Part shown: positions 26,123 to 34,033 of the stretch, one piece after another | How the letters are laid out: each line of letters opens with the position of its first letter | Position numbering within the stretch: position 1 is the stretch's first letter | Source: Actinomyces haliotis | GTDB lineage: Bacteria; Actinomycetota; Actinomycetes; Actinomycetales; Actinomycetaceae | Direction: 5' to 3' | NCBI RefSeq assembly: GCF_015355765.1 | Contig: NZ_JACWNA010000002.1 | Span: 1-64,000 of the forward strand | Length of the DNA stretch: 64,000 nt | Notes under the pieces: generated by a model | Databases searched by the model: none | What the model saw: the letters and a program-made list of their open reading frames with translations, nothing else | What the model was told of the DNA's origin: nothing | Made by a program: the position numbers and the translations under genes

Positions 26123-27070
26123 ATGACGTACGACCTCACGACCATCGGCGAGGGGCAGATCCGCTTCACCTGCGAGCGTGGTGAGCGCCTCCAGACCGCC
26201 CGCTCCTTCCGTGCCACCGCTGCCGGCTCGGAGGCGAACGTCTCCGGCCTCCTCTCCGAGCTCGGCCGCTCCACCGCCTGGGCCACGAAGCTCCCCAAGC
26301 GCGAGCTGGCGGACAAGATCGCCCTCGAGTACTCCGCCGTCGGCGTCGACATGAGCCACGTGGTCATGTCGGACCACGGGCGCGTCGCGCTCTACTTCTT
26401 CGAGCCGGGCGAGTTCCCGCTGCCCGGCAAGGTCACCTACGACCGCGAGTACACCCCCTTCCGCGACATCGTCCCCGAGGAGTTCGACTGGGACGCCCTC
26501 CTGGACACCCGCGTCGTCTTCCTCACCGGCATCACCGCCGCGCTCACCGACAACACCGCCCGGGTCGTGCGCTACTTCGTCGACGCCGCCGCCGAGCGCG
26601 GCGTCGACGTCGCCCTCGACGTCAACTTCCGCTCCCTGCTGTGGAGCGGCGAGAAGGCCCGTGAGGTCCTCGATCCGATCGCCCGCAAGGCCTCGATCCT
26701 CTTCTGCTCGCGCTCCGACGCCCGCATCGTCTTCGGGATCGACGGCGAGGGCGTGGACGCCTGCCACGCCCTGCGCGAGGAGATGGGGGTCCCGACGGTC
26801 GTCTCCACCGACGGCCGCAACGGCACCTACCTGTCCACGGCCGAGGGGGACAAGACCTACGAGATCCGCTCCGTGCCGGTCATCGACCGCCCGGGCGCCG
26901 GCGACTCTTTCGTCGCGGGCACCCTCCACGGCTGGCTCGACGGTGACGTCGACAAGGGCATCCAGATGGGCGCCAAGGTCGCCCAGTTCGCCCTCACCCA
27001 CCACGGCGACCTCACCCACGTCCGGCCCGCCGAGCTCGAGATGTCCATGTCCTCGGACATCGTCCGCTGA
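26123..27070 (+). CDS. PfkB-family carbohydrate kinase (2-keto-3-deoxygluconate kinase-like)
   Basis: A 315-residue ribokinase-fold ATP-dependent sugar kinase. It has the N-terminal substrate lid region AAGSEANVSGLLSELG, the KDG-kinase-like DVNFRSLLW motif (about 166-174), and the PfkB signature RPGAGDSFVAG with catalytic Asp261. It is the only intact enzyme of the sugar island and sits between decayed epimerase genes and an MFS transporter. It probably phosphorylates the imported sugar or sugar acid. KDG kinase is the closest family label, but substrate specificity cannot be read from the sequence. Confidence 0.88.
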   Translation: MTYDLTTIGEGQIRFTCERGERLQTARSFRATAAGSEANVSGLLSELGRSTAWATKLPKRELADKIALEYSAVGVDMSHVVMSDHGRVALYFFEPGEFPLPGKVTYDREYTPFRDIVPEEFDWDALLDTRVVFLTGITAALTDNTARVVRYFVDAAAERGVDVALDVNFRSLLWSGEKAREVLDPIARKASILFCSRSDARIVFGIDGEGVDACHALREEMGVPTVVSTDGRNGTYLSTAEGDKTYEIRSVPVIDRPGAGDSFVAGTLHGWLDGDVDKGIQMGAKVAQFALTHHGDLTHVRPAELEMSMSSDIVR

Positions 27071-27110
27071 CCACCCGGGGCACCAGCCCCGCACCGCCGC
27101 CGGCGGCAAC

Positions 27111-27139
27111 CCGTGGCCGGGCGCACCACCCGGCCACGG
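27111..27139. repeat. 11-bp perfect hairpin, second copy of the shared intergenic element
   Basis: The arms CCGTGGCCGGG (27111-27121) and CCCGGCCACGG (27129-27139) pair perfectly around a 7-nt loop, 30 bp upstream of the MFS start. The arm is shared with the hairpin at 25994-26025, and both are followed by GGGC and a pyrimidine-rich CACCTC/CCTCC stretch. Confidence 0.75.
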
Positions 27140-27168
27140 GCACCTCACCCTTTATCGAGAATGGTTCC

Positions 27169-28581
27169 ATGATGAGCACCTCCACCACCACGGCGCCCAC
27201 GGGCGCGCCAGCAGGCCGCACGGCCGCGCAGCAGATCGACAACCACCGCCTCACCGGGCACCAGAAGTCCCTCATCACGATGGCGATTCTGGGCAACGTG
27301 TCGGAGTTCTTCGACATGTTCCTCATCGGCTTCATCGTCAACCTACTGATCTCCGACCCCGCCTGGCACCTCACCGGCTTCCACTCCGGCGTCATCCTCG
27401 CCGGCGCGGGCCTCGGGACCGTCCTCGGCTCGATCACGTGGGGTCGCCTGGCCGACATGTTCGGACGCAAGCACGCCTTCGTGTGGTGCATCACCGTCCT
27501 TGTGGTCTTCACCGCGGCCTCGGCCTTCACCCCGACCAACGGCTGGCTGCTCCTGGCGATCCTGCGCACCGGCGTCGGCTTCGGCGTCGGCGGCCTCAAC
27601 ATCACCTCGGTGCCCTACGTCCAGGAGTTCGTCCCCGCCAAGCAGCGCGGCCTGCTGTCCGGTCTCACCAGCGTCTTCATCCCCGCCGGCATCTTCCTCG
27701 GGTCGCTCGCCACGAAGTACCTCGCCGGGCCGCTCGGCTGGCGCGGGCTCGTGGGACTGGGCTGCGTCCCGATCCTCCTGCTGCTGTGGGCCCGCGTCGT
27801 CCCGGAGTCCCCGCGCTTCCTCCAGACCTCCGGACGCGAGGACGAGGCCCGCCGCGCCTACGCGTGGGCCATGGAGATCCCCGCGGAGCAGGTCGCCGCC
27901 CTCCCGGCAGTCCCCGAGGAGACCTCCGCCTCCTACTCGGTGATCTTCCGCCGGTACCCGAAGTCGCTCGTCGTCGTCGCGCTCGGCTCCTTCTGCTTCA
28001 TCCTCGGCTCCTTCACCGTCCAGTCCTGGGGCCAGACCCTCCTCGGCCAGTCCTTCAAGTTCGACGCCGGTCACGTGGCGACGCTGTTCATGCTCGTCTC
28101 CCTGGCGGACCTCCTCGGCCGTCTCGGCTCCGCCTGGCTGTCCGACCACATCGGTCGCCGTCGGACGATGTTCAGCTTCGGCCTCATCGGCTCTGTGGGC
28201 GCCCTCATCGCCGCCTTCTCGACGCGGATGGTGAGCTCGGGCTCCGACCTCTCTCAGGTCCACCACGCCGGCTACGTCTTCTTCCTCGGCATCATCATCG
28301 TCATGGCCTTCGGAGACGGCGCCTTCGGGATCCTCAACGCCTTCGGCGGCGAGCAGTTCCCGACGGAGGCGCGCTCCACCGGCCTCGGCCTCGGCTACGG
28401 CATCGGCGCCATCGCCAAGATCGTCGGCCCCTACTTCGTCGGCGCCCTCGTCGGCAGCGGGGAGCTGAGCGCGGAGGTCGTCTTCCTCCCCTTCGTCATC
28501 TTCGCCGTGCTGCTCCTCCTGGGCGGTATCACCTACCTCTTCGCCCACGAGAGCAAAGGCGAGTCCCTCGAGAGCATCTGA
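27169..28581 (+). CDS. MFS transporter, sugar/sugar-acid:H+ symporter type
   Basis: A 470-residue major-facilitator protein with twelve predicted helices. Motif-A-like loops are GRLADMFGRKHAF after helix 2 and SDHIGRRRTM after helix 8, and PESPRFL, the sugar-porter/MHS marker, precedes the central loop. RYGIG-like C-half motifs are present. ATG codons at 27169 and 27172 are both possible and the ribosome-binding site is weak. It follows the kinase and likely imports the substrate without phosphorylation, explaining why a kinase rather than a PTS is present. A strong terminator follows. Confidence 0.9.
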   Translation: MMSTSTTTAPTGAPAGRTAAQQIDNHRLTGHQKSLITMAILGNVSEFFDMFLIGFIVNLLISDPAWHLTGFHSGVILAGAGLGTVLGSITWGRLADMFGRKHAFVWCITVLVVFTAASAFTPTNGWLLLAILRTGVGFGVGGLNITSVPYVQEFVPAKQRGLLSGLTSVFIPAGIFLGSLATKYLAGPLGWRGLVGLGCVPILLLLWARVVPESPRFLQTSGREDEARRAYAWAMEIPAEQVAALPAVPEETSASYSVIFRRYPKSLVVVALGSFCFILGSFTVQSWGQTLLGQSFKFDAGHVATLFMLVSLADLLGRLGSAWLSDHIGRRRTMFSFGLIGSVGALIAAFSTRMVSSGSDLSQVHHAGYVFFLGIIIVMAFGDGAFGILNAFGGEQFPTEARSTGLGLGYGIGAIAKIVGPYFVGALVGSGELSAEVVFLPFVIFAVLLLLGGITYLFAHESKGESLESI

Positions 28582-28626
28582 GCCCGGCCGGCGTCGGTTC
28601 CACGGTGCACGGTCCAGCCTCAACGG

Positions 28627-28660
28627 GTCGGCCCCGGCGTTGCCAGACGCCGGGGCCGAC
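28627..28660 (+). terminator. Terminator after the MFS gene
   Basis: A perfect 14-bp stem (28627-28640 with 28647-28660) with a 6-nt loop lies 45 bp after the MFS stop. Confidence 0.8.
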
Positions 28661-28862
28661 GTGCGCGTACCCGGATGGTGAGTGCGAGTCGCCTCCGTTC
28701 ACTCTCGCCTCCTTCGCTCGGCCTCGCACCCTGTGCGCGGCATTGGTCCGTGACCTGTGCGCGCAAAGGGTGCGAACCGGCGCGGTGGGTGCGAGGGAGC
28801 GCAGGCGGTGTGAGCGTCGGTGGGGCTCGCCACGCGTGACGGGAGGCGACCACGGACGACGA

Positions 28863-28890
28863 CGCCCCCGGAGCTCGTGCTCCGGGGGCG
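28863..28890 (-). terminator. Terminator after the 4-epimerase pseudogene
   Basis: A perfect 12-bp stem (28863-28874 with 28879-28890) with a TCGT loop lies 35 bp downstream of the minus-strand pseudogene stop. Confidence 0.75.
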
Positions 28891-28924
28891 CCGTGCGGGC
28901 CGTGCGGCCGCTGCCAGACGCGGC

Positions 28925-29619
28925 TCAGTGCTGGCCGTAGACGTTCTGGTAGCGGTCGTTAAGCGAGTCGACGAGCTCCTGCGGGATGAGGTGGATGTCG
29001 CCGCCCTGCTTGGCGAGGTGGACGGTGCGGGCGACCTCCTCGCACATCGCGGCCGCCTTGACGGCGTTGCGGGCGTCCTTGCCGATGGTGAAGGGGCCGT
29101 GGTTCGCCATGAGGACGGCGGGGACTCGGAGTCCTTGAGCGTCTCGACGATGCCGCGACCGATGGAGTCGTCGTCGATGAGGGCGAAGGGGCCGACCGGG
29201 ATCTCGCCGCCGAGCTCGTCGCCCATCATGGTGAGGGCGCAGGGGATGGGCTCGCGACGCGCGGCCCAGGCGGTGGCGTAGGTGGAGTGCGTGTGGACGA
29301 CGCCTCCGACGTCCTCGCGGTGGCGGTAGACGTAGGCGTGGGCGGCCGTGTCCGAGGACGGGGTGAGGGAGGCCGGGGTGCCGTCCTCGATCTTCTCGCC
29401 GTCGAGGGTGCACACGACCATGTTGTCCGCGCTCAGCTCGTCGTAGGAGACGCCGGAGGGCTTGATGATGAACAGGTCGGTCTTCTCGGGGCCGCTGCCG
29501 CGGTCCACGACGACGCGCTCGGAGACGTTGCCGGCGGTCCACACGACGAGGTTCCAGCGGATGAGCTCGCCATGAAGGGTGGCGACGCGCTCGCGGGTGT
29601 CCTGGACAGCGGCCTGCAT
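28925..29619 (-). pseudogene. L-ribulose-5-phosphate 4-epimerase (AraD/UlaF/SgbE), frameshifted
   Basis: A class II aldolase/adducin-family epimerase. The first frame covers most of the protein: WTAGNVSERV, IIKPSGVSYDELSADNMVV, SSDTAAHAYVYR, and the zinc-binding VVHTHSTYATAW. Near 29125-29130 one base is lost in a C-rich run, and homology continues in another frame as VPAVLMANHGPFTIGKDARN and then the usual C-terminus ending VYGQH. Only one lesion is visible. The start is taken as the ATG at 29619; about ten upstream codons also look protein-like but offer no start codon. It is the likely partner of the 3-epimerase in converting a pentulose phosphate to D-xylulose-5-phosphate. Confidence 0.85.
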
Positions 29620-29800
29620 GGCCTCGTCGAGCTCGGCAAGGACGATCTTCTCACTCGGGTGATGACTCCTTCGTGATCGGTGCGGCCGTGCGGGCCGCCT
29701 GTGGGTGTCACCAGAATTCTCGCGAGTCCACGGGGCCGCTTCAGCCCGTAAGACGCACGAACGTGCGTGACGGCCGCGCCGTGCGGGGGCGCTCCCTCCG

Positions 29801-30556
29801 TCACCAGTAGCAGGCCAAGGGCCCGCTCGGCCCTTCGATGACCTCGATCCGTGTCCCGAAGATCTCCGAGAGCACCTCCGTGCGCATGATCTCCTCGCAG
29901 GTCCCGAAGCGCGCCACCCGACCGTCCTTGACCGCGCAGATCCGGTCCGCGTACCGCGCCGCCACGTTGACGTCGTGCACGACGATGAGGATGGTCCGTC
30001 CGAGCTCCGCCGCAGCCCGCTCGAGGTGCCCCATCATCTCCACCGAGTGGGCGACGTCGAGGTTGTTGAGCGGCTCGTCCAGCAGGACGTAGTCCGTCTC
30101 CTGGCACAGCACCATCGCGACGTAGGCGCGCTGCCGCTGCCCGCCGGAGAGCTCGTCCAGGTAGCGCCCCTCGAGCTCGGTCAGGCCCAGGAAGTCGATG
30201 TAGCGCGACACGACCTCCTCGTCCTCGCGCGTGAGCCTCCCGCCCGTGTACGGGAAGCGCCCGAAGCCGACCAGCTGGCGCACGGTGAGCCGCGTGATGA
30301 AGTGGTTCTCCTGACGCAGCACGGACAGCACCCGCGCGAGGTCCTTCGAGCGCGTGCGCGCGACGTCCATCCCGGCGACCTCGATGACGCCCTCGTCGAT
30401 GTCGAGCAGACGCCCGATCATCGTGAGGAGCGTCGACTTACCGGCCCCGTTCGGTCCGATGAAGGCGGTGATGCCGCCGGTCGGGACCTCCAGGTCGACC
30501 GGACCGATGACGACCTCGGGGCTGTAGACCTTGGTGACGTTCTCGAGGGTGATCAC
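29801..30556 (-). CDS. Iron-siderophore ABC transporter ATPase (second system)
   Basis: A 251-residue ATP-binding subunit of the YclP/CeuD type. Motifs are Walker A GPNGAGKST (34-42), Q-loop VLRQENHF, signature LSGGQRQRAYVAMVL, Walker B YVLLDEPLNNLD and switch region IVVHDVNVAARYA. The GTG at 30556 overlaps the permease stop. It is the distal gene of a four-gene minus-strand operon. Confidence 0.94.
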   Translation of the reverse strand: MITLENVTKVYSPEVVIGPVDLEVPTGGITAFIGPNGAGKSTLLTMIGRLLDIDEGVIEVAGMDVARTRSKDLARVLSVLRQENHFITRLTVRQLVGFGRFPYTGGRLTREDEEVVSRYIDFLGLTELEGRYLDELSGGQRQRAYVAMVLCQETDYVLLDEPLNNLDVAHSVEMMGHLERAAAELGRTILIVVHDVNVAARYADRICAVKDGRVARFGTCEEIMRTEVLSEIFGTRIEVIEGPSGPLACYW

Positions 30557-31647
30557 AGGCGCCCCTTCCGCAGGACGGCGACGAGGAAGGTCACGCCGCC
30601 GACGAGCTCGATGATGATGGAGACGACGCCCTGGGCGCCGAGGACGTGCTTCATGAGGAGGTACGACCCCGTGAGGACGAGCAGCGCGAGGCTGACGGAC
30701 ATGGGGAAGAGGTAGCGGTGGTCGTAGGTGTCGCTGGCCTGGTAGGTGAGGGTCGCGACGAGGAAGCCGAGGAAGGTCATCGGTCCCACGAGCGCCGTCG
30801 AGACCGCCATGAGGACCGAGACGAGGACGAGGACCGCCACGGACCAGCGTCGGTGGTCCACGCCGAGGCCGGTGGCCGCGTCGCGGCCGAGCGTCAGGAC
30901 GTTGAGGCGACGGGAGGCCAGGGCGAGCAGCAGCGTCGCTCCGACGACGAGGGGCAGGGCCACCGGGTAGTACCCCGGGTCCGCGTTGTTGACCGAGCCG
31001 AACAGGCGCGCGGTGAGCACGTCGAACTCGCTGGGCGTGAGCAGGCGCTGCATGAAGGTCGACACGCTGCCCAGTCCCGTGCCGATGACGACGCCGATGA
31101 GGAGCATCGCGTGGACGCTCGCCCGCCGGCTCGTGAGCAGCCAGGAGTACAGCACGAGCGAGAGGCCGACCATCGCGAGGACCTGCCCGACGAAGGTCGT
31201 GAGCGTCCGGGCCGCAGTCAGCCCCGTGACCCCCAGGAGGTAGACCGTCGTCGTGTGGATCGCCCGGTAGAGAGACTCGAACCCCATGATCGACGGCGTG
31301 AGCAGGCGGTTCGCCGTCACCGTCTGGAAGGCGATGGTCGCCATCGCCTGGCAGACCGCCACGACCGCCATGGCGACGACGGAGTCCGCGCGGCGCCGGG
31401 CGATGAGCCAGAAGCCGCGCGTGCCCGGCACCATCGGGTTGTCCCAGGCCAGCAGACCCGCCGCGCAGAGCAGGGCCGCCGCCGTGACGGCGAGGTAGAC
31501 GAGCCACCAGCGGCGTCGTGCGCGGGCCGTCGGGAAGGCGCCGGAGCGGCGCTCGCGGGCCGGGGCCGACCGGGGGCCGGAGGCCGGCCCCGGGGGCGTC
31601 GTGCGGCGGGACGCGGCCGCGGAGGAGGTCGCCGTCGTCGTGCTCAT
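30553..31647 (-). CDS. FecCD-family iron-siderophore ABC permease (second system, distal)
   Basis: A 364-residue permease. The FecCD features are diverged from the first system: AFQTVTANRLLTPSIMG replaces the usual NPLA motif, and the coupling region is GPMTFLGFLVATL. This is the YclO/VctG-type variant. The ATG has GGGAGG upstream and overlaps the preceding permease stop (ATGA). The first 45 or so residues are a Ser/Thr/Pro/Arg-rich tail before the first helix. Confidence 0.9.
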   Translation of the reverse strand: MSTTTATSSAAASRRTTPPGPASGPRSAPARERRSGAFPTARARRRWWLVYLAVTAAALLCAAGLLAWDNPMVPGTRGFWLIARRRADSVVAMAVVAVCQAMATIAFQTVTANRLLTPSIMGFESLYRAIHTTTVYLLGVTGLTAARTLTTFVGQVLAMVGLSLVLYSWLLTSRRASVHAMLLIGVVIGTGLGSVSTFMQRLLTPSEFDVLTARLFGSVNNADPGYYPVALPLVVGATLLLALASRRLNVLTLGRDAATGLGVDHRRWSVAVLVLVSVLMAVSTALVGPMTFLGFLVATLTYQASDTYDHRYLFPMSVSLALLVLTGSYLLMKHVLGAQGVVSIIIELVGGVTFLVAVLRKGRL

Positions 31648-32699
31648 GAGGACCTCCCGGTGCGACGCAGGATGAGCGTCACGAAGACCGCGGCCCCGAC
31701 GATCCCGAGGACCACGGAGACGGGCACCTCGAAGGGTGAGATCACCGTGCGGGCCAGCAGGTCGCAGGCGGTGACGAGCACGATCCCGGCCAGGCACACC
31801 CACGGCAGGTTGGAGCGCAGGTCGTCGCCGCGCAGCATCGAGACCAGGTTCGGCACGATGAGCCCGAGGAAGGGCAGGGAGCCGACGACGACGGTGACGA
31901 CTCCGGTGGCGACGGCGACGAGCGCCGTCGCTGTGAGGACGACGCGCTCGTAGTCGACCCCGACGCTCGTCGCCACGTCCTGCCCCAGCCCGGCCACCGT
32001 CAGCCGGTCGGCCATGGCGAAGACCCCCGCGACGACGGCGAGGACGATCCACAGCACCTCGTACTGGCCCCGGTACACGCTCGTGAAGGAGCCCTGGAAC
32101 CACGTGCCGAGCGACTGCAGCGTGTCCGTCTCGAGGGCCAGGAAGGTGGACACGGCGCTCACCACCGCGCCGAGCATGATGCCGATGAGCGGCACGAGCA
32201 GCGAGGAGCGCAGTGAGACGCGGCGCAGCAGGGTGAAGAAGACCATCGTGCCGACGAAGGCGAAGACGACGGCGACGGCCATCCGACCGAGCACGCTCGT
32301 ACCCGGCGCGACGATCATGACGCTGAGGAGCCCCAGGCCTGCCCACTCGGTCGTGCCTGTCGTCGTCGGCTCGACGAAGCGGTTCTGAGTGATGAGCTGC
32401 ATGACGAGCCCGCACATGGCCATCGCGGCGCCGGCCAGCACGAGGGCGACGGTGCGCGGGACGCGCACGGCGAGGAACATGCGGGCGCCGTCCCCGTGGG
32501 ACAGGATCGAGTACTCGCCGGTCGCGAGGCTCGCCCCCAGCAACGCGAGGACGGCGATCGTCCCGGCTGCCAGGGATGGCGTGAGGAGCCGGCCCCGGGA
32601 CCGGCGGGACGGGGCCGGAGGCTGGGACGGAGCGGGGCACGCCCCCGCCGCGGGCGCGGCGGGGGCGTCGCCCGAGGGCGGAGAGCTCGGGGCGGGCAC
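31644..32699 (-). CDS. FecCD-family iron-siderophore ABC permease (second system, proximal)
   Basis: A 351-residue permease of the YclN/VctD type. Its gating segment MCGLVMQLITQNRFVEP precedes TTGTTEWAG, and its coupling helix is GSLPFLGLIVPNLVSM. A Pro/Ala-rich cytoplasmic N-terminus precedes helix 1. The GTG at 32699 begins 5 bp after the binding-protein stop. Confidence 0.9.
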   Translation of the reverse strand: MPAPSSPPSGDAPAAPAAGACPAPSQPPAPSRRSRGRLLTPSLAAGTIAVLALLGASLATGEYSILSHGDGARMFLAVRVPRTVALVLAGAAMAMCGLVMQLITQNRFVEPTTTGTTEWAGLGLLSVMIVAPGTSVLGRMAVAVVFAFVGTMVFFTLLRRVSLRSSLLVPLIGIMLGAVVSAVSTFLALETDTLQSLGTWFQGSFTSVYRGQYEVLWIVLAVVAGVFAMADRLTVAGLGQDVATSVGVDYERVVLTATALVAVATGVVTVVVGSLPFLGLIVPNLVSMLRGDDLRSNLPWVCLAGIVLVTACDLLARTVISPFEVPVSVVLGIVGAAVFVTLILRRTGRSS

Positions 32700-32704
32700 G
32701 CCGC

Positions 32705-33766
32705 TCAGGCCTTCTCGGACGCCGTCGCCGTGGCGGGTGCGTCGGTGAAGCTGCCGGAGGCCGCCTCGAAGGCGTCGGCGATGTCGCCCAGGATCTCCGT
32801 GTAGGTGATGATCGACTCGTTGGTGTACGTGTCCGCTGGTGCGTAGACGACCTGCCCCTTGCTCAGGGCGGTGACGTCGCTCAGGGCCGCGTTGGACTCG
32901 AGGACGTCCTTGGCGGGCGTGTACCCCTCCTCGTCGGCGGCGATGGCGCCGTCGCGGTCCAGGACGAGGATCCAGTCCGGGTCGGACTCGGCGATGGCCT
33001 CGACGGAGACGTCGTCACCCTCGTGGTTCGAGGAGGCTCCTTCGACCTCGAGCGCGGGCTTGAGCCCGAGGAGGTCGAAGACCGGGCCGTAGGTGCGGCC
33101 GACGGTCGGGGCGACGTAGCCGATCTCGCCGCCTGAGACGTTGACGGCCATGACGGTGGAGGAGCCGTCGTAGGCGGCCTTGGCGCGGTCGAGGGCCTTG
33201 GTGAAGTCGGCGATGAGCGCAGCGGCCTCGTCCTGCTTGCCGAAGATCTCGCCGAGGGCCGTCGTGTGGCGCTCGAGCTCGGCGTCGAGGGGCTCGCCGT
33301 CGCGCGGCTCGAGGTCGACGAGCGGGGTGCCCTCGGTGAGGGCGGCGATGTCCTCGTCGTACTGGCTGAACCGCTGGCCGGAGATGACGAGGTCGGGCTG
33401 AGCGGCGACGAGGGCCTCGAGGTCGGGCTCGCGGTGGGTGCCGACGTCGACGACGTCGTCGCCGTCGTAGGCGGTGACCGTGGAGGGCATGAGTCCCTTG
33501 GGGACGGCGACGAGGGGAACGCCCCACCGGGCGAGGACCTCGAAGGAGCGGTTGTCGAGGGCGGCGGCCGCCTTGACAGGGGTCGTGACCTCGACGGTGC
33601 CGTTGTTGGCCTCGATCGTGACGGTGCCGGCGGCCAGCGTGGCGCTGGCGGTGGTGGCGGCGGGGCCGACGGCGTCGGTGCTCGTGCCGGAGCCGGCGGA
33701 GCAGGCGGTGAGGGCGAGGGAGGCGGTGAGGGCGAGCGAGAGCATCGCGGGGATCGTGCGGGACAT
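32705..33766 (-). CDS. Iron-siderophore substrate-binding lipoprotein (second system)
   Basis: A 353-residue lipoprotein (lipobox Cys22 in LALTACSAG) of the CeuE/YclQ type. It shows YDGDDVVDVGTHREPDLEAL and LVAAQPDLVISGQRFSQY, typical of binding proteins for catecholate-type chelates in this subfamily. Which siderophore is used is not inferable. AAGG lies 6 nt upstream of the ATG. It is the first gene of the operon, 75 bp downstream of an IdeR-like box. Confidence 0.92.
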   Translation of the reverse strand: MSRTIPAMLSLALTASLALTACSAGSGTSTDAVGPAATTASATLAAGTVTIEANNGTVEVTTPVKAAAALDNRSFEVLARWGVPLVAVPKGLMPSTVTAYDGDDVVDVGTHREPDLEALVAAQPDLVISGQRFSQYDEDIAALTEGTPLVDLEPRDGEPLDAELERHTTALGEIFGKQDEAAALIADFTKALDRAKAAYDGSSTVMAVNVSGGEIGYVAPTVGRTYGPVFDLLGLKPALEVEGASSNHEGDDVSVEAIAESDPDWILVLDRDGAIAADEEGYTPAKDVLESNAALSDVTALSKGQVVYAPADTYTNESIITYTEILGDIADAFEAASGSFTDAPATATASEKA

Positions 33767-33840
33767 CGTGAGCCTTGGTGTTCCGGGGACAGGTGGTACC
33801 GCGGGGACGCGGGCCGGGGCCCGTACGACCCGATGTCGGG

Positions 33841-33859
33841 TTAGGTAAGGGTAACCTCA
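33841..33859 (-). promoter_or_regulatory. IdeR/DtxR-type iron box
   Basis: TTAGGTAAGGGTAACCTCA matches 16 of 19 positions of the actinobacterial IdeR/DmdR consensus (TTAGGTTAGGCTAACCTAA). It lies 75 bp upstream of the second siderophore operon start, which would place the operon under Fe(II)-dependent repression. Confidence 0.85.
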
Positions 33860-33933
33860 GCGAGTATGAACGTAGCGGAGTGGCGTTATTCTATGCAAAC
33901 CGTGTCCCAACCGTTCTGACCGCGTCGGGACGG

Positions 33934-33976
33934 CGGACGGCCCCGTCCTCCCGGCGCGGGAGGACGGGGCCGTCCG
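33934..33976. terminator. Terminator after transketolase
   Basis: A perfect 19-bp stem (33934-33952 with 33958-33976) with a 5-nt loop lies between the tkt stop and the upstream region of the siderophore operon. It insulates the iron-regulated promoter from tkt read-through. Confidence 0.85.
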
Positions 33977-34033
33977 ACTGACGTGCCTGTCCGTGCCGGA
34001 GCCCTGCCGGGCTCGCCGACGGACCCGGCCGGC

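Larger units (their letters stand above)
28582..28924. other. 343-bp convergent spacer with terminators and repeated octamer
   Basis: There is no gene. It holds the MFS terminator (28627-28660), an inverted repeat of 16 bp with one mismatch (28724-28739 with 28760-28775), and three copies of the octamer GGGTGCGA or its complement (28724, 28768, 28787). The terminator of the 4-epimerase pseudogene (28863-28890) closes it. Confidence 0.7.
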
